A stretch of 64,000 nucleotides of DNA from Heterocephalus glaber (taxonomy: Eukaryota > Chordata > Mammalia > Rodentia > Bathyergidae). The notes beneath the pieces are model-generated. The model did no database searches. It had not been told where the DNA came from and saw only the letters and a list, made by a program, of their open reading frames with translations. The stretch is from the NCBI RefSeq assembly GCF_000247695.1, contig NW_004624752.1, forward strand, positions 1,306,990-1,370,989, read 5' to 3'. This document shows, piece by piece, positions 60,490 to 64,000 of this stretch. The translations under genes and the position numbers were made by a program. Positions within the stretch are counted from its first letter, which is position 1. Every line of letters starts with the position of its first letter.

Positions 60490-60910
60490 CCAATCGGGAG
60501 CTCCCTCAAGCATGAACTATCAAATTATTGTCAATTCCGGCTGATTTTCTAACAGACAATGGAAAATCTTTGGTGGGCTTCGTCCGTGACTCCTACCCAC
60601 TTTCTTATTTATTCAAAGATAACAGTGAAAGGTCACGGGCCCGGCATATGCAGTTAGCTCTTTGCTGTTTATTGAGTTTTTATGCTTGGTTTAAAACTGA
60701 ATTACTGGGGCATAAAGTGAAAATGCATTTATACCCTTCAGGAAAATCTGTACATAAAAATTAAATTGTATTATGAAAAGCGGAGAGAGCCATGTGGGAA
60801 GCTTGGAAGAATTGATTAGGAGATCAAAGCGTCTCTGAGGATGCGTTATAATTGCTCAGGCCTGTCACTGCATGTGTGTTTTTGTCATCTGGAGTCATTT
60901 AGTGAGGCCT
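60490..60910. promoter_or_regulatory. Best candidate enhancer / conserved non-coding element
   Basis: A sharply bounded AT-rich block of about 400 bp, free of repeat signatures, in GC-rich DNA. Visible factor-type cores are TCAAAG (60613-60618) and ATCAAAG (60823-60829, TCF/LEF), AAAGGTCA (60628-60635, nuclear-receptor half-site), TGTTTATT (60666-60673, forkhead) and ATTGATTA (60811-60818, homeodomain). Several CpGs survive in AT-rich context. The target gene is unknown. Confidence 0.42.
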
Positions 60911-61949
60911 CTGCCCGCTGCTGGGGCTGCCATGCCGGGTGCTCCCTGTCCGGGCTGAGGGCTGGTACCAGGGCTTGGCGATAACAGGGCAGGGCGGGCA
61001 TGGACAGGGCTAGCAAAATGCGGACATGGCTCCTACAGCCTGGGTGGCTCTGGGTGGGGGCAGTGGGAATGGAGAAGCCCAGGGACAGGTGCCCAGCAGG
61101 TCCTGGAACTGTGATTGGGGTGGAGCCTGGGGCTGTACTCACTCCTACGGGCAGCACCTGACCCAGGAATAAGGAGGAAAGCCATCAACAGGAGCTCCAC
61201 GTGCCTCACTTGCCACTAAGGGAGGGGATGTCCTCCTCACTGAGGGTGGCAGCAGCAGGCACAGGTGCATGCTCCTGTCCTCACCCCGTTCCTGCCTCTG
61301 TCCCCAACCCTACCCCATGAGGGGTCACCCAGCTCCACAATCACCCTGACTGGAGCACCATATCCACCTCAGCCTTTCCAGGAGCATTTCCTGCGCTCCT
61401 CCCTATACTAGACCTGGGGCTCCTGGGCAGAAGGGCAGCGACACTGCCCCAGGTGACCAGGGATCATCTTACCCTGAAGGATGCCCAGAGCCTGCAGGCT
61501 CAGGTTTCCATTTCCACTTCCTGTTCCATGACTGAGCTCAGGACCCTATGATCCAGGGAAGGGCCCAGCTCACATTTCCAGGGACGGATGCGTTGTTCTT
61601 CTAGTGGCCACCTAGCCAGGTCCCTCACAGCTCCAGGTAGGAGTGGGATGGGTCCACTTCTAGGCTCTTAACAATCTCATGGGCAGCACGGGAAGCAGCT
61701 GCCCATCACTGCGGAGCCGAGAAACCCCAGCTGGAGGGTCACGCCTGGTGAGTGTGGCAGCCCCAGTGTCACAGGGTGGGATCCGAGCAGCTGGCGCAAG
61801 GGCCTTCCTGCTGTGCCTTTGTCCTTCAGTTGTGTGTTTGCATGACTAACATGCATTGCATGAATCTAACCAGGTCACCCAGTGTAAAGCAGAGCCACTG
61901 CCGCTAAGGGTTTGTGCTGCCTAAAAGGAGTTCCAATGAGACCTTTCTC
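60911..61949. other. GC-rich interval without a recognisable gene
   Basis: Unusually free of long open frames between 61160 and 62070. No repeat identified. Confidence 0.45.
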
Positions 61950-62066
61950 TGTTTTTCAAATGGAGTCTGGCTATGCAGCCTCACCTGGGCTCAAGCTTGT
62001 GATCTTCCTACCTCAGCCTCCTCAGTAGCTGTGACTACAGGCATGTACCACCATACTCAGCTGAAG
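61950..62066 (-). mobile_element. 7SL-derived (B1-like) SINE, reverse, old
   Basis: The + strand reads TTTTTCAAATGGAGTCTGGC, a segment with GGGCTCAAGCTTGTGATC, TACCTCAGCCTCCTCAGTAG and CAGGCATGTACCACCATACTC. It matches the reverse complement of a 7SL-derived monomer. It lacks the CTGGCCTTGAACTC version of the 34-kb copy, so it is a different and likely older subfamily. Confidence 0.78.
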
Positions 62067-63379
62067 TAAGGGCATTCTAAAAAGCATACGAGCCAGCAGC
62101 AAAGAAGGGGAGGAGGATGAGGAGGCAGGTGTGTGACCCGACACTGAATAGCTGCGTTGCAGGGAACAGAATTTTCTCAACCTTGGCGCTGGGCTGGTCT
62201 TTTTTGGATGCCCTGTGTGTGCACAGGTGCTGTGCCGCCTCCCACTGCCCTTCTTGACCCAGACAACCCAGTGATGAGTCCTGGGAGCAGCTCGTCCCTG
62301 TCACTTAGAAGTGGTGTCAGAGGGGACCCTGGCCCGGCTGCAGGCTGTTTCCCTCCAGGAAGGACACTGCTCCCCATAACCGATGACTCTGAAGGTGACG
62401 ATTTTCCAAACTGAACAGAAGCTTTTGCTCCACAGTCACAGTGGCACCTCTGATGCAACCCATGCTCAGGGTACCTGCCTCTGCCGTGGTGCAGGTTGCC
62501 CTTCCTGCCAGCCCAGCAGCCATCATGTGGCTGCCTGGGAGTTTAGGACTTGAGAAAGATTCACCCTCGGAGAAGGGACAGGCAGGGACAGCAGATTGCC
62601 ACTGCAAAGGAAGGTGTTGCCAGCTACTCATGCTTGTCCCTCACCTGTCTGCCCCACCTACAGGCACGGGTCACAGGGGCACAATGTCCCCTCCTTCCAG
62701 GGCTTTGGGGACCCTGCAGCACTGCAGGGTCCAGCATTCACCCATCTGGCTTGGCACCTCCTCCTCCAGGCCCTGTCCTCCCCACAGGGTCTGCAACTGG
62801 CTCCAGAGCCAGCCCTCTGTGTCTGTCACATCTGGAGGATGTGGCCCTGCCAAGGCTCCTTGACACTCTTGCAGGGACTTACTTAATTGTAGAGCTCAGC
62901 TCTCCACATCTGGTAAATACAGACAAAGACAGGAAGTTGGGGCATCGTCCTCCCAATGTCTACAGTGAGGAGCAGGGTGTGAGCCTAGGTCTGCCCTGGG
63001 GGCGTGGCCTGCCAAGCACAGTGTCCAGGCTGTCTGCGGGCCGAATTAATGAGCACTGCCCTGCACTGACCTGCGCTGAGCATGGCTCAAGTGCTTACAG
63101 CATGAGACTTCTGGGTCAGGTCAGGGTCCGGGGCGCTTGATGATTCAGACCACGGATAGCGGCCACTCCGGCCTCTGGGGCCCCATCCTGCTCTCAGCCG
63201 TTAACACAGGCTGCTTCCCACCGGAGTGTGAAAGAGAGAGCACAGGCAGGCACTGGGAGGGACAGTGACACACGCACTGCTGAGGACAGGAGGCTCTGCC
63301 AGCTGCTTCCTCACTGGACTGGATACAGATGCTGAGGAGCTGCCCAGGGGAGCGGTGTGAGCTTCAGAGGTGCTGTCCA
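62067..63379. other. GC-rich interval without a recognisable gene
   Basis: Overlapping frames up to 196 codons (62550-63140) in competing frames, no domain. Confidence 0.45.
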
Positions 63380-63545
63380 CACAGCTTGCAAGCCTTAATT
63401 AAGTGTCTCTCTGCAGACGCCCAGCTGATCACAGGGTTACGAAGATGGCCAAGGCTCCGCCTCCTCATTAAGGCGGCCACAATCTATCATTAGCCCTTTT
63501 GTTGAAGTGAGTGTTAATATTCGTTTACACTGAGCTTCTCTAAGC
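63380..63545. promoter_or_regulatory. Candidate enhancer / conserved non-coding element
   Basis: Contains the palindrome TTAATTAA (63395-63402), an E-box CAGCTG (63422-63427), AAGATGGCC (63442-63450, YY1 type), TCATTAAGG, ATCATTAG and CTTTTGTTG (SOX type), then AATATTCGTTTAC. It is non-repetitive, with mixed composition inside GC-rich DNA. Confidence 0.38.
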
Positions 63546-64000
63546 TCAGGGCACTCAGCCTGTGTTTCTGGAGGAGCGCAGAGAGCAGTGGCTGGGGGCA
63601 AGTGTCCATCCGCCTGTGCACTTTGCATACGCACCAGGCAGGGTGACCTGCGTTTCCCTTGTCCTGTTTCTGGGCTGTGAGGGCAGAAGGAGAATTGAGA
63701 TGGGATCTGGCTCTTGTGCCTTCATTGTCCACCACATCTGACCATCACCCCTTTCCCGGCCCCGGCCACCCCAAACCCCTTCTGAATTCTCCACTGAGAC
63801 CCAGGAAGCCAAGGCCTGGTGTCCCTGTGCAAAGGGTGAATCGGGAGGCACCAGTGTGCTCACAGGACTTTGGTCAGGGCCCCAGACCTGCTGAGGGGCG
63901 ATGTGTCTTCTTCACTGTGTCTGTGAGTGGCTCCTGCGCCCATGTTTCCTGGGGGATCTGCTGATTCCTCACAGGGGCCTTGTGCTTTCCCTGCAACTCG
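63546..64000. other. GC-rich right edge without a recognisable gene
   Basis: Short overlapping frames only. Confidence 0.4.

Overview
The window is vertebrate nuclear DNA, almost certainly from a placental mammal and most likely a rodent. Support comes from the mix of interspersed repeats: tRNA-derived ID-type SINEs (about 532-613, 20149-20240, and reversed at 1236-1326 and 20377-20454), 7SL-derived B1-type SINEs (34052-34215, 61950-62066), decayed LINE-1 ORF2 relics, and LTR elements of the MaLR/ERVL type. There are no operons, ribosome binding sites or compact genes. I could not fix the species. The ID sequence does not look like the mouse/rat or squirrel versions I know, so a non-murid, non-sciurid rodent is a guess.

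I find no intact protein-coding gene. The only clear coding relic is at the left edge (1-716): the tail of a C2H2 zinc-finger exon of the KRAB-ZNF style. It is broken by frameshifts, stops and lost zinc ligands, and carries an ID SINE that happens to keep the frame. The many open frames of 60-280 codons elsewhere lie mostly in GC-rich DNA, overlap one another on both strands, show no domain, and are treated as chance.

Layout. 1-1.3 kb: zinc-finger relic and flank. 2.1-4.9 kb: three LTR elements nested in each other. 4.9-10.4 kb: GC-rich single-copy DNA. 10.4-15 kb: mariner remnant, MaLR and class I-like LTRs, and L1 relics. 15-34 kb: GC-rich single-copy DNA with an LTR at 17.7 kb, a SINE-interrupted tandem duplication at 20.2-20.5 kb and several short AT-rich blocks that look like conserved regulatory sequence. 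34-41.4 kb: a B1, an L1 piece and four tetranucleotide-type repeat tracts. 41.4-51.8 kb: L1 ORF2 relics, all in + orientation, one split by an LTR. 54.9-57.3 kb: a complete but decayed MaLR element with both LTRs. 58.5-59.3 kb: another L1 3' end. 59.3-64 kb: GC-rich DNA with two of the best enhancer candidates (60.5-60.9 and 63.38-63.54 kb).

Overall this reads as intergenic or large-intron DNA beside a zinc-finger locus. I see no new enzymatic or defence system. The most informative features are the nested insertions, whose order can be read from target-site duplications, and the candidate non-coding regulatory blocks. Repeat family names rest on remembered consensus features, not on a database search, and boundaries without target-site duplications are good to about 20-50 bp.
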